Made by a program: the position numbers and the translations under genes. The notes below the pieces were generated by a model, which was not told where the DNA came from, searched no databases, and worked only from the letters and a program-made list of their open reading frames with translations. Of a DNA stretch of 64,000 nt, positions 7,872 to 16,799 are shown in pieces. Origin of the DNA: Caldinitratiruptor microaerophilus (lineage in GTDB: Bacteria; Bacillota; Sulfobacillia; Symbiobacteriales; ZC4RG38); the NCBI RefSeq assembly GCF_025999835.1, contig NZ_AP025628.1, positions 2,480,001 to 2,544,000 on the forward strand, written 5' to 3'. The first letter of the stretch is position 1. Every line of letters starts with the position of its first letter.

Positions 7872-10181
7872 GTGGATTACGCGCAGGTGCTCGCCGCCGT
7901 CTACCGGGACTCCCTCGACGGCATCGTCATCACCGACGCCGCCACGGTCATCCGCGACTGCAACGCCGCCTACGCCGAGCTCACCGGGTTCAGCCGGGAG
8001 GAGCTGATCGGCCGGCGCGTGAACGTGGTGCGCTCCGGCCTCACCCCCCCGGAGACCTTCAGGGAGATGTGGCAGGCGCTGAACACGCAGGGCCGCTGGG
8101 TGGGGGAACTGATCAACCGCCGCAAGGACGGGTCCCTCTGGATCTCGTTCCTGTCCATCACCCGCGTCCTGGACGAGAAGGGGAACGTGTCCGCGTACGT
8201 GGGCATCTCCCGGGACCTCACGGAGCGGCGCCAGCTCGAGGAGCGCCTGCGGGAGCAGTCCACGCGGCTCGACGCCCTGCTCGAGTCCATCGTCGCCGGC
8301 ACGCTCATGTTCGACGTGTACGGGCGCTGCGTGGTGGCGAACCGGCGCATCAGCGAGATCCTCGGCGTCGGGCGGGAGGCGCTGCTGGGCCAGCCCCGCT
8401 CGCGCATCGAGGAGCGCCTGCGCGGCCTCTTCGCCGACCCGGACGTGCTCCGCCCCGCCACCCCGGCCGGTGAGCGCACGATCGCCACGCGCGAGGCGCG
8501 CCCGCGCTACTTCGTCGAGTTCTGGGCCCCGGTGCGGACCGCGTCGGGCGCGGAGCTCGGTCAGCTCTTCACCTACCGGGACGTGACCCGGGAGGTCGAG
8601 GTCGACCGGATGAAGAGCGAGTTCATCGCCACCGTCTCACACGAGCTCCGCACCCCGATGACCTCCATCAAGGGCGCCCTGGGGCTTCTGCTCGGCGGGG
8701 CGGCGGGGCCCGTCCCCGAGGCGCAGCGCGAGCTCCTCACCATCGCCCGGAACAACACGGACCGGCTCATCCGCCTGATCAACGACATCCTCGACCTCTC
8801 GAAGATCGACGCCGGCCGGATGGAGCTGCGCCCTCGCCCGCTGAGCGTGGAGAAGGTGGTCACCGCCACGCTGCAGGAGCTGGAAGGATTCCGCCAGCAG
8901 CGACAGATCGAGGTGCGCACCGACCTGCCGCCGGGCCTGCCCCCGATCCAGGCCGACCCGGACCGGATCGAGCAGGTCCTCGTGAACCTCGTCGGGAACG
9001 CTCTCAAGTTCACCGACCCCGGCGGCCGCGTGGAGGTCCGGGCGCGGGAAGAGGGCGACCACGTGCGGATCGAGGTCGCCGACACGGGCCCCGGCATCCC
9101 GCCGGAGCGGCAGCCGCACATCTTCGAGCGTTTCTCGCCCACCGACGGGGCGACGCGGGCCCGGGGCACCGGCCTGGGCCTGGCGATCGCCAAGGCCCTG
9201 GTCGAGCAGCACGGCGGCCGCATCGGGTTCGAGACCGAAGTCGGGCGCGGCACCACGTTCTTCTTCACCATCCCCCGGGCCGGGGCGCCCGCGACTCCCA
9301 CGGCCGTCTCGCCACCGCCGGAGGCTCCCGCCGCCTCGCCGGCTCCCGGCGCCGCCCCGGGAGAGGCGGAAGCCGCGTCCCCGGCGTACCGGCCCCGCCG
9401 CCCGACGGTGGTCGTGTGCGACGACGACCCGGACATCGTCCGCTTCCTCAGCCTGGCGCTCGAGCAGGCCGGGTTCCGGACGCTGCCCACCACGCGAGGC
9501 AGCGAGGTGCTGCAGCTCTGCAAGCGGGAGCGGGTCGACTGCGTCACGCTCGACCTGCTCATGCCGGAGATGCACGGCCTGGAGGTGGCGCGCCGGCTGA
9601 AGGAGGACCCCGAGACCCGGAACATCCCCATCGTGGTCGTGAGCGCCTACGCCGACCAGCACCAGGCCGAGCTCGCCTGCCTCGGGGTGGCCGGCGTGGT
9701 GACCAAGCCGGTGGAACCTGCCCGCCTGCTGGCGCAGGTGGCGGCCACGCTCGGCACCCGGGCGCTGCACGACGGCCCGCCCGACATCCTGGCCGTCGAC
9801 GACGACCCCGAGATGCGGCGGGTGGTGGAGCTCATCCTCACCGGCGCCGGTTACCGGGTGCGGACGGCCGCGGACGGCCGGGAGGCGCTGGCGGCGATCG
9901 CCGAGCGCCTCCCCGACGTGCTCGTCCTCGACCTCCTGATGCCCAACCTGGACGGCTTCCGGCTGGTGCGGATCCTCCAGTCCGACCCGCGCACCGCCCG
10001 GATCCCGCTGCTGGTCCTGACCGCGGTCGACCTCACCCGGGGAGAACGATCCCTCCTCGAACTCGGCCCCACCCACCACCTGCTCAAGGGGCCGCGCCTC
10101 CAGGAGGAGGTCGTGAAGCGGGTGGTGGACCTCCTGGGCCACCGCGCCGCCCCGGACCCGCCGTCTCCTGCGGCCGGGTGA
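7872..10181 (+). CDS. hybrid sensor histidine kinase: PAS-PAS-HisKA-HATPase-REC-REC
   Basis: A 769-residue cytosolic sensor kinase with no membrane segment. Domains in order: PAS (about 10-120), a second PAS-like domain (130-240), HisKA with the phosphorylated His257 in FIATVSHELRTPM, an HATPase domain with N box (NLVGNALKFTD), G1 (DTGPGIP) and G2 (GTGLGLAIAK), an Ala/Pro-rich linker, then two receivers. The first receiver has DDDPD, LDLLMPEM and TKPVEP; the second has DDDPE and LDLLMPNLDG but LLKGPR instead of KP. Translation starts at a GTG 7 bases after the response regulator. The 3' end overlaps the convergent Hpt gene by 98 bases. Confidence 0.92.
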   Translation: MDYAQVLAAVYRDSLDGIVITDAATVIRDCNAAYAELTGFSREELIGRRVNVVRSGLTPPETFREMWQALNTQGRWVGELINRRKDGSLWISFLSITRVLDEKGNVSAYVGISRDLTERRQLEERLREQSTRLDALLESIVAGTLMFDVYGRCVVANRRISEILGVGREALLGQPRSRIEERLRGLFADPDVLRPATPAGERTIATREARPRYFVEFWAPVRTASGAELGQLFTYRDVTREVEVDRMKSEFIATVSHELRTPMTSIKGALGLLLGGAAGPVPEAQRELLTIARNNTDRLIRLINDILDLSKIDAGRMELRPRPLSVEKVVTATLQELEGFRQQRQIEVRTDLPPGLPPIQADPDRIEQVLVNLVGNALKFTDPGGRVEVRAREEGDHVRIEVADTGPGIPPERQPHIFERFSPTDGATRARGTGLGLAIAKALVEQHGGRIGFETEVGRGTTFFFTIPRAGAPATPTAVSPPPEAPAASPAPGAAPGEAEAASPAYRPRRPTVVVCDDDPDIVRFLSLALEQAGFRTLPTTRGSEVLQLCKRERVDCVTLDLLMPEMHGLEVARRLKEDPETRNIPIVVVSAYADQHQAELACLGVAGVVTKPVEPARLLAQVAATLGTRALHDGPPDILAVDDDPEMRRVVELILTGAGYRVRTAADGREALAAIAERLPDVLVLDLLMPNLDGFRLVRILQSDPRTARIPLLVLTAVDLTRGERSLLELGPTHHLLKGPRLQEEVVKRVVDLLGHRAAPDPPSPAAG

Positions 10182-10521
10182 CCTCGTCCCGGGTCGCCTC
10201 CTGGAGCGCCTGCACCAGCTCGGACAGGCTCGAGGCGATCCGCGGGCCGTCGGGGGCCGCGCCCTCGCGCAGCACCCGGACGAGGAGCTCGTCGACCTCC
10301 CGCGCCTTCTCCCCGACGGCGGCCAGGCCGTAGAGCCCTGCCGAGCCGGCGAGCCGGTGCACGGTCCGGCGGAGCTCCTCCAGGTCCGGACGGGTGCTGG
10401 CCGGCCCGCCGAAGCCGGCGAGCCCGCGGGCGGCGGCCGCCAGGTAGTCGATCTTCGCCCGCGCGTCGTGCAGGTACTGCCGCCGGAGCGCCTCCATCTC
10501 CTCCCGGAAGTCCCGCGCCAT
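10084..10521 (-). CDS. Hpt (histidine phosphotransfer) domain protein
   Basis: A 145-residue phosphorelay intermediate. The Hpt signature HRLAGSAGLYGL follows ELRRTV, with the phospho-His first, in a helical bundle. I start at the ATG at 10521 (GAGGGG upstream) rather than at 10584. The last 30 or so residues are a Gly/Pro-rich tail written antisense to the end of the hybrid kinase gene, so the two convergent genes overlap by 98 bases. Together with the neighbouring receiver and hybrid kinase it could complete a His-Asp-His-Asp relay. Confidence 0.82.
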   Translation of the reverse strand: MARDFREEMEALRRQYLHDARAKIDYLAAAARGLAGFGGPASTRPDLEELRRTVHRLAGSAGLYGLAAVGEKAREVDELLVRVLREGAAPDGPRIASSLSELVQALQEATRDEVTRPQETAGPGRRGGPGGPPPASRPPPGGAAP

Positions 10522-10641
10522 CGGTCGTCCCCTCTTGCCCTCGGCCGTTTCACGGCATGCCCCCATTGTACTCCAACAGGGCACCAGCGCATGCCTGCGG
10601 CGCCGGCAAGGGCGCTCGTAATGTCTGACGTTTCCGTCTGC

Positions 10642-10670
10642 TTGACGACCACATTGTAATGAGATGAAAT
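10642..10670 (+). promoter_or_regulatory. sigma-A-type promoter for the membrane MCP
   Basis: TTGACG (10642-10647), a 17-base spacer, then TGAAAT (10665-10670), in an AT-richer patch about 60 bases before the MCP start at 10733. Confidence 0.5.
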
Positions 10671-10732
10671 GAAAAGGGGGCTGGTTTCGTCAGGGAAAGA
10701 GTATTGCCAACGACGGGCGGGAGGATGAACCC

Positions 10733-12640
10733 ATGCAACCGGCTGGTGCACACGCGCAACGCCCCGCATTCCCCTGGCTCCGCCTGCCGTCGCTCACGAT
10801 CGCGACGCAGCTGCAGGCGCTCTTCGCCTTCGTCGTCGCCGTCATGGTGACTCTGAGCAGCCTCGGGTTCGCGCTTTCCGCGAACCTCGTGCGCCTGACG
10901 AGCCGGAGCAGCGAGGACATGGCGCACATGACCCGCCTCACCGAGGCCAGCGAGCTGCTGCTGGAGATGGCCCGCGCGGTGAGCCAGGTCACCGAGTTCA
11001 CCTCGGAAGACCAGAAGGCGGGCATGCTCGCAACCGTGGACAAGGTCGTCGGGCTCATCCGCCAGGAACGGGAGGCGGCAGCGTCCGCAGGGCTGAAGAA
11101 AGTGGGCGAAAGCCTCGACGTGGCCACCGAGACCCTGTCCCGGCTCCCCAAGTCCATCGAGCAGCTCTTCGCGCAGCGGGAGCTCGAGGGCGGCCGGACG
11201 CTGTACAAGACCCTGATCCTCGATCACGTCACGACGGCCGCGTACGCGATCTCCGCGGCCCAGAAAGGGTATGCCGTGGAGGATGCCGCGCGGGCCACGG
11301 CGGCCGTCGCGAGCGTCCGGAAGATCCGCCTGGCGGTGCCGGTGGTGGGGGCCGTGGCCACGGTGTGGACGCTCCTGAGCGCCTGGATCGTCCGGGCCCG
11401 GGTCGCCCGGCCGCTGGCCGCCGCCGCCGCCGTCGCCGGCCGGGTCGCCACCGGCGACCTCACCGTCCGCATGGGCCTGCGGCGCAAGGACGAGATCGGC
11501 GCCCTGGCCGGCAGCATCGACGAGATGGTCGGCCACCTCCGCCACCTCCTCGGCGCCGTCCGCACCGAGAGCCACACCGTCGAGGAGCAGGCCGGCCTCC
11601 TCGGCCGCCACGCCGCCGAGGTCAGCCGCCTCGCCCGCGAGGTCTCCGAGGCCGCCTCCGGCCTCGCCGAGGGCGCCCGGCAGCAGTCCGAGGACGTCGC
11701 CCAAGCCTCCGAGCGCCTCGCCGAGGTCGCCCGGGCCGTGGAGCAGATCGCCACCTCCACCCAGGTCCAGTCCCAGGAGGCCGCCCGGGTCATGGAGCAG
11801 CTCGACAAGGTCGAGCGCGCCGCCCGGGCCGTGGCCGACACCGCCCACCAGGTCGAGGACGCCTCCGCCCACACGGCCCGGACCTCCGCCGAGGGCGCCG
11901 GCGTCGCCGCCGCCACCGCCGGCAGCCTGGAGGCCATGTACTCCCTGGCCACCCAGGCCGCCGAGCGGATGGCCAGCCTCGAGGGCCACGCCCGCCAGGT
12001 CGCCGAGTTCCTGCAGGTGATCGACGAGATCGCCGGCCAGGTGAACCTCCTCTCCCTGAACGCCGCCATCGAGGCGGCCCGGGCCGGCGAGCACGGCCGG
12101 GGCTTCGCCGTCGTCGCCGACGAGGTCCGGGGGCTGGCCGAGCGCTCCCGGGAGGCCGCCGGCCGCATCCGGGAGGTGCTCGCCGCCATGATGGAGGCGC
12201 TGGGGGCCGCCAGCGAGGCGGTCGGCGGCTGCGCCCGGCGCGTCGAGGAGGGCGTGGCGCAGGCGGGCCAGCTCCGGGAGGCGCTGGAGCGCATCCAGAA
12301 GGCCGTCGACGGCGCCCGGGAGCAGGCGGCCCGCATCTCCCGCCTGGCCGACGGGATGCTGGAGGCCACCTCGGCGGCCACCCAGGCGACGACGGGGATG
12401 GTGGCGCAGGTGGAGGAGCACTCCTCGGCCACCGAGGAGGTCGCCGCCATGATGGAAGAGGTCGAGCAGATGGTGAAGCGGATCGCCCGGGTGGCGGAGA
12501 CGACGGCGTCCACGGCCCGGGAGGTGTCGGCCGCGAGCCAGGGGTCGGCGGCGGTGGCGGGCGACATCGCCGGGGCGATCGAGTCCCTGACGGCCATGAG
12601 CCGGCGGATGACGGAGGCGATCGGCGCCTTCCAGATGTGA
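10733..12640 (+). CDS. transmembrane methyl-accepting chemotaxis protein
   Basis: A chemoreceptor of 635 residues. Transmembrane helices lie near residues 25-52 and 198-220 and flank a helical extracytoplasmic sensor of about 145 residues. A HAMP domain follows ([21 protein letters not shown]), then the signalling domain with the hairpin tip [20 protein letters not shown] and [16 protein letters not shown]. No CheR-docking pentapeptide is visible at the C terminus (AIGAFQM). GGGAGG lies 8 bases before the ATG. Codons between 11400 and 12200 end almost only in C or G. Confidence 0.93.
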   Translation: MQPAGAHAQRPAFPWLRLPSLTIATQLQALFAFVVAVMVTLSSLGFALSANLVRLTSRSSEDMAHMTRLTEASELLLEMARAVSQVTEFTSEDQKAGMLATVDKVVGLIRQEREAAASAGLKKVGESLDVATETLSRLPKSIEQLFAQRELEGGRTLYKTLILDHVTTAAYAISAAQKGYAVEDAARATAAVASVRKIRLAVPVVGAVATVWTLLSAWIVRARVARPLAAAAAVAGRVATGDLTVRMGLRRKDEIGALAGSIDEMVGHLRHLLGAVRTESHTVEEQAGLLGRHAAEVSRLAREVSEAASGLAEGARQQSEDVAQASERLAEVARAVEQIATSTQVQSQEAARVMEQLDKVERAARAVADTAHQVEDASAHTARTSAEGAGVAAATAGSLEAMYSLATQAAERMASLEGHARQVAEFLQVIDEIAGQVNLLSLNAAIEAARAGEHGRGFAVVADEVRGLAERSREAAGRIREVLAAMMEALGAASEAVGGCARRVEEGVAQAGQLREALERIQKAVDGAREQAARISRLADGMLEATSAATQATTGMVAQVEEHSSATEEVAAMMEEVEQMVKRIARVAETTASTAREVSAASQGSAAVAGDIAGAIESLTAMSRRMTEAIGAFQM

Positions 12641-12658
12641 GGGGGCAGGGGGCCGACG

Positions 12659-13444
12659 TCACCAGCGGGCTGCCAGGGCCTGCCCCATTTCTGCCACGAT
12701 AGCCGCCCCCAGGGCCACGCTGAGCACCCCCGCCACCAGGCGCAGCGCGGCCTGCGCGCGGCGGAACGAGCGGAGGCCGAGCGCGAAGGGCAGGCCGATG
12801 AGCGTGCTGGTGAGGGTCATGCCCACCACGGTGCCGAGCCCGAAGCATACCACGTACAGCACGCCGGCAGCCACCGACGGGGCCGCGCCGGCCACCAGGA
12901 GCGTCACCGCCCCGCTCCCCGCCAGGCCGTGGAGGGACCCCACGAGAAACGGGCGCAGGCCGCCGGCCGGCCTGCCGTGGCCGTGGCGGTGGTGGGAGCC
13001 CTCGGCGTGGGTGTGGAAGTGGACGTGGGGAACCCCGTCGTGGACGTGCACGTGCGCGTGCGGCTGCCGGCGGCGCCACCCCGCCAGCGTGTGGAGCCCG
13101 AGGGCGATCAGCATGACCCCCACCCCGGCCTCCAGGCTCAGGCCAAGGGAGGCCGGGAGGGCGACGCGGAAGAGAAGGAGGGGCAGGCCGGCGGCCAGGA
13201 GCGCCGCCGTGTGGCCAGCCCCCCACAGCGCACCGACGCCGGCCCCGCGGCGGATGCCGCCTCCCTCGGCGACGATGGTGGAGACGGCCACCACGTGGTC
13301 GGCGTCGAGCGCGTGCTCCAGCCCGAGCACGAAGCCGAGCCCGAGAGTGGAAAGAAGCCCTGGGCTGATCTGCGGTGCCCCCCTCCGTTCCGGCCTTCTG
13401 CGACCCGGACGGACTACCTGTGGGGATTCGGCAACCGCCTGCAC
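12659..13444 (-). CDS. nickel/cobalt permease (NicO/UreH-type)
   Basis: A membrane transporter of 261 residues with about six hydrophobic segments. The HX4DH-type metal motif LEHALDADHVVAVSTIV lies in the first helix, and a cytosolic His-rich loop (HAHVHVHDGVPHVHFHTHAE and beyond) lies in the middle; both mark Ni/Co permeases and UreH/SgtR-like members of the family. The GTG at 13444 has GGAGGAAC directly upstream. It begins 31 bases after the stop of the peroxiredoxin gene on the same strand, so the two are probably cotranscribed. Metal specificity is inferred from the family. Confidence 0.87.
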   Translation of the reverse strand: MQAVAESPQVVRPGRRRPERRGAPQISPGLLSTLGLGFVLGLEHALDADHVVAVSTIVAEGGGIRRGAGVGALWGAGHTAALLAAGLPLLLFRVALPASLGLSLEAGVGVMLIALGLHTLAGWRRRQPHAHVHVHDGVPHVHFHTHAEGSHHRHGHGRPAGGLRPFLVGSLHGLAGSGAVTLLVAGAAPSVAAGVLYVVCFGLGTVVGMTLTSTLIGLPFALGLRSFRRAQAALRLVAGVLSVALGAAIVAEMGQALAARW

Positions 13445-13475
13445 GTTCCTCCGAGGCCGCTGCCTCGCCGGGGCA

Positions 13476-14093
13476 TCAGTCGCCCCCCAGCGTCCGGCCG
13501 ACGTTGCCCACCAGGTCCAGGCCCGGCTTGAGCACCTTCTCGCCCGGACGCCAGCTCGCCGGGCAGGCCACCCCGGGGTTGTTGCGCACGAACTGCAGTC
13601 CCTCGATCAGGCGGTAGGTCTCCTCCGCGCTCCGCCCGACGTTCTCTGCCGTGATCTGCAGCGCCTGCAGCACCCCTTCCGGCGAGATGACGAACGTGCC
13701 GCGCATGGCAACGCCGCTCTGTTCGTCGTACACGCCGAACATCCGGCTGACGGCGCCGGTGTGGTCCGCCGCCAGCGGGTACCGCACCGACCGCAGCATG
13801 GTCTCCGCCTCCAGCCACGCCTTGTGCGTGAAGACGGTGTCCGTGCTGACGCCGATGATCTCGACCCCTCGTTCCCGCAGGGCGCTGTGGTACCGGGCGT
13901 AGTCCGCCAGTTCCGTGGGGCAGACGAAGGTGAAGTCGGCGGGGTAGAACACCAGCACGACCCACTTGCCCTGCTGCTTGTACTCCTGCAAGCGCACCTC
14001 GCCCTGCTCGCCCGTCTCCGGAAAGTACGCGGGCAAGACGAAGTCCGGCACCTGGGCGCCAACGCGAACGCAGCTCTGTGGTTGCACGTCCAC
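13476..14093 (-). CDS. 2-Cys peroxiredoxin (AhpC/Prx1-type)
   Basis: Reduces hydrogen peroxide and organic peroxides. The peroxidatic Cys58 is in FYPADFTFVCPTEL and the resolving Cys177 in PGVACPASW, giving a typical 2-Cys enzyme of 205 residues. The GTG at 14093 is used because GAGGGAGGGAAG lies 7 bases upstream; longer starts up to 14384 encode non-homologous sequence. A sigma-A promoter (14152-14180) fits this start. No ahpF follows; the reductant may be a thioredoxin or the small flavoprotein at 18432. The nickel permease gene follows downstream. Confidence 0.93.
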   Translation of the reverse strand: MDVQPQSCVRVGAQVPDFVLPAYFPETGEQGEVRLQEYKQQGKWVVLVFYPADFTFVCPTELADYARYHSALRERGVEIIGVSTDTVFTHKAWLEAETMLRSVRYPLAADHTGAVSRMFGVYDEQSGVAMRGTFVISPEGVLQALQITAENVGRSAEETYRLIEGLQFVRNNPGVACPASWRPGEKVLKPGLDLVGNVGRTLGGD

Positions 14094-14151
14094 TGCAGCT
14101 TCCCTCCCTCGCGATGGAGGCGGGAAATCCGTCCCGCCCCCTGATACCGAT

Positions 14152-14180
14152 AGCATACAACCATAGCGGTAAGGTGACAA
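14152..14180 (-). promoter_or_regulatory. sigma-A promoter of the peroxiredoxin-permease operon with direct repeat
   Basis: On the minus strand TTGTCA (14175-14180), a 17-base spacer and TATGCT (14152-14157). The -35 lies in a direct repeat GGTTGTCAC, repeated with a 13-base period, which could bind an oxidative-stress regulator. Confidence 0.55.
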
Positions 14181-14287
14181 CCTCATGTGACAACCGTCGT
14201 GAAACCTCGATCCACTCGGAGCGGCGGTTGTAAGAAGAAGATGCCCCGCGCCGGCCGGTCCACGGTCCACTTCGCCGCGGCGTGTGG

Positions 14288-14330
14288 GGCGGACCTCGAT
14301 CCCCGGCGTGAGGCTGCCCGGCGTCCGCCG
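14288..14330 (+). pseudogene. fragment resembling the flavoprotein gene at 18432
   Basis: Positions 14290-14310 match 18849-18869 exactly over 21 bases, in the same frame, and encode GRTSIPGV, the pyridine-nucleotide reductase motif before the final FAD-binding segment. The surroundings are not coding. This looks like a remnant of a thioredoxin-reductase-like gene next to the peroxiredoxin. Confidence 0.4.
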
Positions 14331-14387
14331 CCAAGCTCGCGCGGGTCTGGCCGGGTCGCTTGTTCCAGAAATATAAACAGACAAACT

Positions 14388-15443
14388 CTACGTCGTCTGT
14401 GCCTGTTTCGATTCGTACAACTTCTGTATCAGACCCTGAACTTTGAAGAAGGCATCCACCAGGGCCGGGTCGAACTGGCGACCGGACTGTTCGCGAACGT
14501 ACTCCACCACCCGCGACCAGGACCAGGGAAGCTTGTACGCTCGCTGCGACAGGAGCGCGTCAACCACGTCGGCGAGGCCGACTGCGCGTGCGTGGAGCGG
14601 GATGGCGGCGCCGGCAAGGCGGTCGGGGTAGCCGGTGCCGTCCCAGCGTTCGTGGTGCCAGCGCGCGATCTCGGCGGCATGCTGGCGCCATCGTTCGAAA
14701 CCCGGGATATCGAGGAACTGCCGCAAGAGCTGCTCGCCGGAAGTCGTGTGAAGCTGGACCAACTGGCGCTCTTCCGGCAGGAGAGGCCCGGGCTTGAAAA
14801 GGATCCCCTCGGGAATGGTCACCTTGCCCACGTCGTGGAGGATGCTGAGGAGGGCGGTCCATTCCCGCTCTTCCTGGGAGCAGGAAGGGGGGTCGACGGT
14901 AGCCAGGAGCCAGCGGGTCAAGGCCTGGACACGCTCGAGGTGTCCCTGGATGTCAGGATCACGCACCTCGGCCATCCGCGCGAGGGACATGATGAGGTGA
15001 CGGAAGATGTCGATGTTGGCCTCGTGGGGGCGGACGAAGGCCGGCTCGATCGGGGTGCCGGGGACGGCGCCACTGAGTTCCTGGGCGAAGGCGGTGACGT
15101 CATGGACGATGTCGACAAAACCAAGGCGACTGGAGCCGTCGTCGATGGGGGATACGCTCAGGTGCGCGATCCAGTCGGCACCGTCGGGGCGAGCGTTGAG
15201 GAGGTAGCCTTCCCAGCGCCCGGAGGTGGCGAGGGCCAGGCGGAGGCTCTCGTTGGGTCCGGGCCAGGCCCTGGGGCTGCGGAGGATGCGGATGGGCTGG
15301 CCCAGCAACTGGTCCCGGGCGTATCCCGTGACCTCGCAGTAGGCATCGTTGCACGCCACGATCCGGCGGTCCGTGTCGGTGACGGCCACGGGCGTTGCGA
15401 GTTGCAGGTAGGGTGCTGCGGCGGCGAGCAACTTTTGGTCCAC
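14388..15443 (-). CDS. PAS-HD-GYP domain protein (candidate c-di-GMP phosphodiesterase)
   Basis: A 351-residue soluble sensor-effector expected to hydrolyse cyclic di-GMP. A PAS domain occupies about residues 10-125 (VTDTDRRIVACNDAYCEVTG). The HD-GYP domain carries HDVGK at 203-207, PEGILFKPGPL and HHERWDGTGYP at 263-273, with all signature residues present. The GTG at 15443 has TAGGAGGT 6 bases upstream; upstream extensions to 15689 are AT-rich non-coding sequence. It is divergent from a second HD-GYP gene across a 213-base region with repeated GGCATTGA boxes. Confidence 0.9.
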   Translation of the reverse strand: MDQKLLAAAAPYLQLATPVAVTDTDRRIVACNDAYCEVTGYARDQLLGQPIRILRSPRAWPGPNESLRLALATSGRWEGYLLNARPDGADWIAHLSVSPIDDGSSRLGFVDIVHDVTAFAQELSGAVPGTPIEPAFVRPHEANIDIFRHLIMSLARMAEVRDPDIQGHLERVQALTRWLLATVDPPSCSQEEREWTALLSILHDVGKVTIPEGILFKPGPLLPEERQLVQLHTTSGEQLLRQFLDIPGFERWRQHAAEIARWHHERWDGTGYPDRLAGAAIPLHARAVGLADVVDALLSQRAYKLPWSWSRVVEYVREQSGRQFDPALVDAFFKVQGLIQKLYESKQAQTT

Positions 15444-15544
15444 GAGAGCACCTCCTACGGATCTTACGGAGGCATGAACGCCACTCCGAGAATAGCCTCT
15501 CCCCTGACGCCAAGCAATAGAAGAAGCCAATGGCATCATCACGC

Positions 15545-15603
15545 GGCATTGAAAACATCTATCACCTATAGAAAAGATCAATGCCAAAGGACAGGGGCAT
15601 TGA
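15545..15603. repeat. GGCATTGA boxes between divergent HD-GYP genes
   Basis: GGCATTGA occurs at 15545-15552, inverted at 15578-15585 and again direct at 15596-15603, in an AT-rich intergenic region. The first two form a perfect 8-bp inverted repeat. The placement suggests a regulator binding site shared by both genes. Confidence 0.5.
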
Positions 15604-15656
15604 CGAATTGAATAACTCAAGCACGCGGAGTTCGAGGAGAAGGGGAGGCAGCAGGC

Positions 15657-16703
15657 ATGGCGGCCCCGTCGGCCGAGGTGTTGTGGCAATGCTTCTTCGA
15701 ACGCTCAACTCAGGGAGTGGTCGTGCTGGACCGGAACGGCTACATCCTCGCAGCAAATACAGCGATGGAACAGATACTGATGGCCAGACGAGGCGAACTG
15801 CTGGGCCGTGAGATGGCCGCAGCCTTGCAAGACGCCACGGGAAGCCTCGGGGACCTGATTGCGGAGGTCCTGAAGTCGGGCCAGCCCGGTCAGGCCGAGG
15901 CCTCCTGGAAGGGGCAGGAAGGTGAGGAGCGAACCTCCCGGGTGGCGGTCATCCCCGTGGCGAATGACGCCGGGGATGTGGCCGGGCTGGTTGCGCTGGT
16001 ACAGGATGTGACGGTGGAAGCGGGGCAGCGGGGGCAACTGGAGAGGCAGGTGGGCGAGATTCACGCGTTGCAGGACGTCCTGATCGAGACGCTCGCGGCG
16101 CTGGCGGAGTGGCGGGACCCGGGCATCACGGGACACCTGCGGCGGATCCGGACATATACCCGGATACTGACGGAGGAACTGGCAGCCCGGGGTGCGGAGG
16201 ACCTGGGAAGCAAGGAGCACCGGCAGCACGTGGCGCGGTCGGCGGTGTTGCACGACGTGGGGAAGATCGCAGTGCCGGAGGGGATTCTGCTGAAGCCCGC
16301 GCCGCTCTCACCGGAGGAGTACAGCGTAGTGCAGATGCACACGGTAGTGGGGGCGCGGATCCTCGAGGATGCGGACAGGGCACTCTCGGAGCGAACAGGT
16401 CAGGCGCGCACGTTTCTCCGACTCGGGGCAGAGATCGCGCGTTGGCACCACGAGCGGTGGGACGGGCGGGGCTATCCGGACGGGCTGCGCGGGGAGATGA
16501 TCCCGCTGCACGCCCGAGTCGTGGCCCTGGTGGACGTGTACGATGCCCTGACAACACGACGCGTGTACAAGGAGGCGTGGGGGCACGAGCAGGCGGTAGA
16601 AGAGATCCGTGCCTCCCGGGGGACCCACTTCGACCCGGAGGTCGTGCAGGCGTTCCTGGCGGTGGAGAAGGAATTTGCCCGGGTGCACCAGGCGAGAACA
16701 TGA
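15657..16703 (+). CDS. PAS-HD-GYP domain protein (candidate c-di-GMP phosphodiesterase)
   Basis: The divergent partner of the preceding gene, 348 residues. A PAS-like domain covers about 8-120 (STQGVVVLDRNGYILAANTA), then HD-GYP with HD at 199-200 (VLHDVGKIAVPEGILLKPAP) and HHERWDGRGYP at 265-275. It has no transmembrane segment. GGGGAGG lies 9-10 bases before the ATG at 15657. The two proteins share the same architecture and probably arose by duplication; different PAS domains would let them read different signals into the same second messenger. Confidence 0.9.
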   Translation: MAAPSAEVLWQCFFERSTQGVVVLDRNGYILAANTAMEQILMARRGELLGREMAAALQDATGSLGDLIAEVLKSGQPGQAEASWKGQEGEERTSRVAVIPVANDAGDVAGLVALVQDVTVEAGQRGQLERQVGEIHALQDVLIETLAALAEWRDPGITGHLRRIRTYTRILTEELAARGAEDLGSKEHRQHVARSAVLHDVGKIAVPEGILLKPAPLSPEEYSVVQMHTVVGARILEDADRALSERTGQARTFLRLGAEIARWHHERWDGRGYPDGLRGEMIPLHARVVALVDVYDALTTRRVYKEAWGHEQAVEEIRASRGTHFDPEVVQAFLAVEKEFARVHQART

Positions 16704-16764
16704 CAGGACGCACGCATTCGTACGGGATGTCTCTCAGGCCCTGAACGAGAGCAGGAAATAAATA

Positions 16765-16793
16765 TTGATCGCCGTTCCGGGACGGGTGATAAT
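16765..16793 (+). promoter_or_regulatory. sigma-A promoter of the GGDEF gene
   Basis: TTGATC (16765-16770), a 17-base spacer and GATAAT (16788-16793). Transcription from here would start near 16800 and give a leader of about 345 bases before the cyclase start. Confidence 0.65.
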
Positions 16794-16799
16794 GTGTCA

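Noticed and set aside
10733-12702. Long antisense and alternate-frame ORFs inside MCP genes (e.g. 11224-12597, 11365-12702)
   Set aside because: They are shadows of strongly biased MCP codons; translations are low-complexity Arg/Ala/Ser/Pro and have no ribosome sites.
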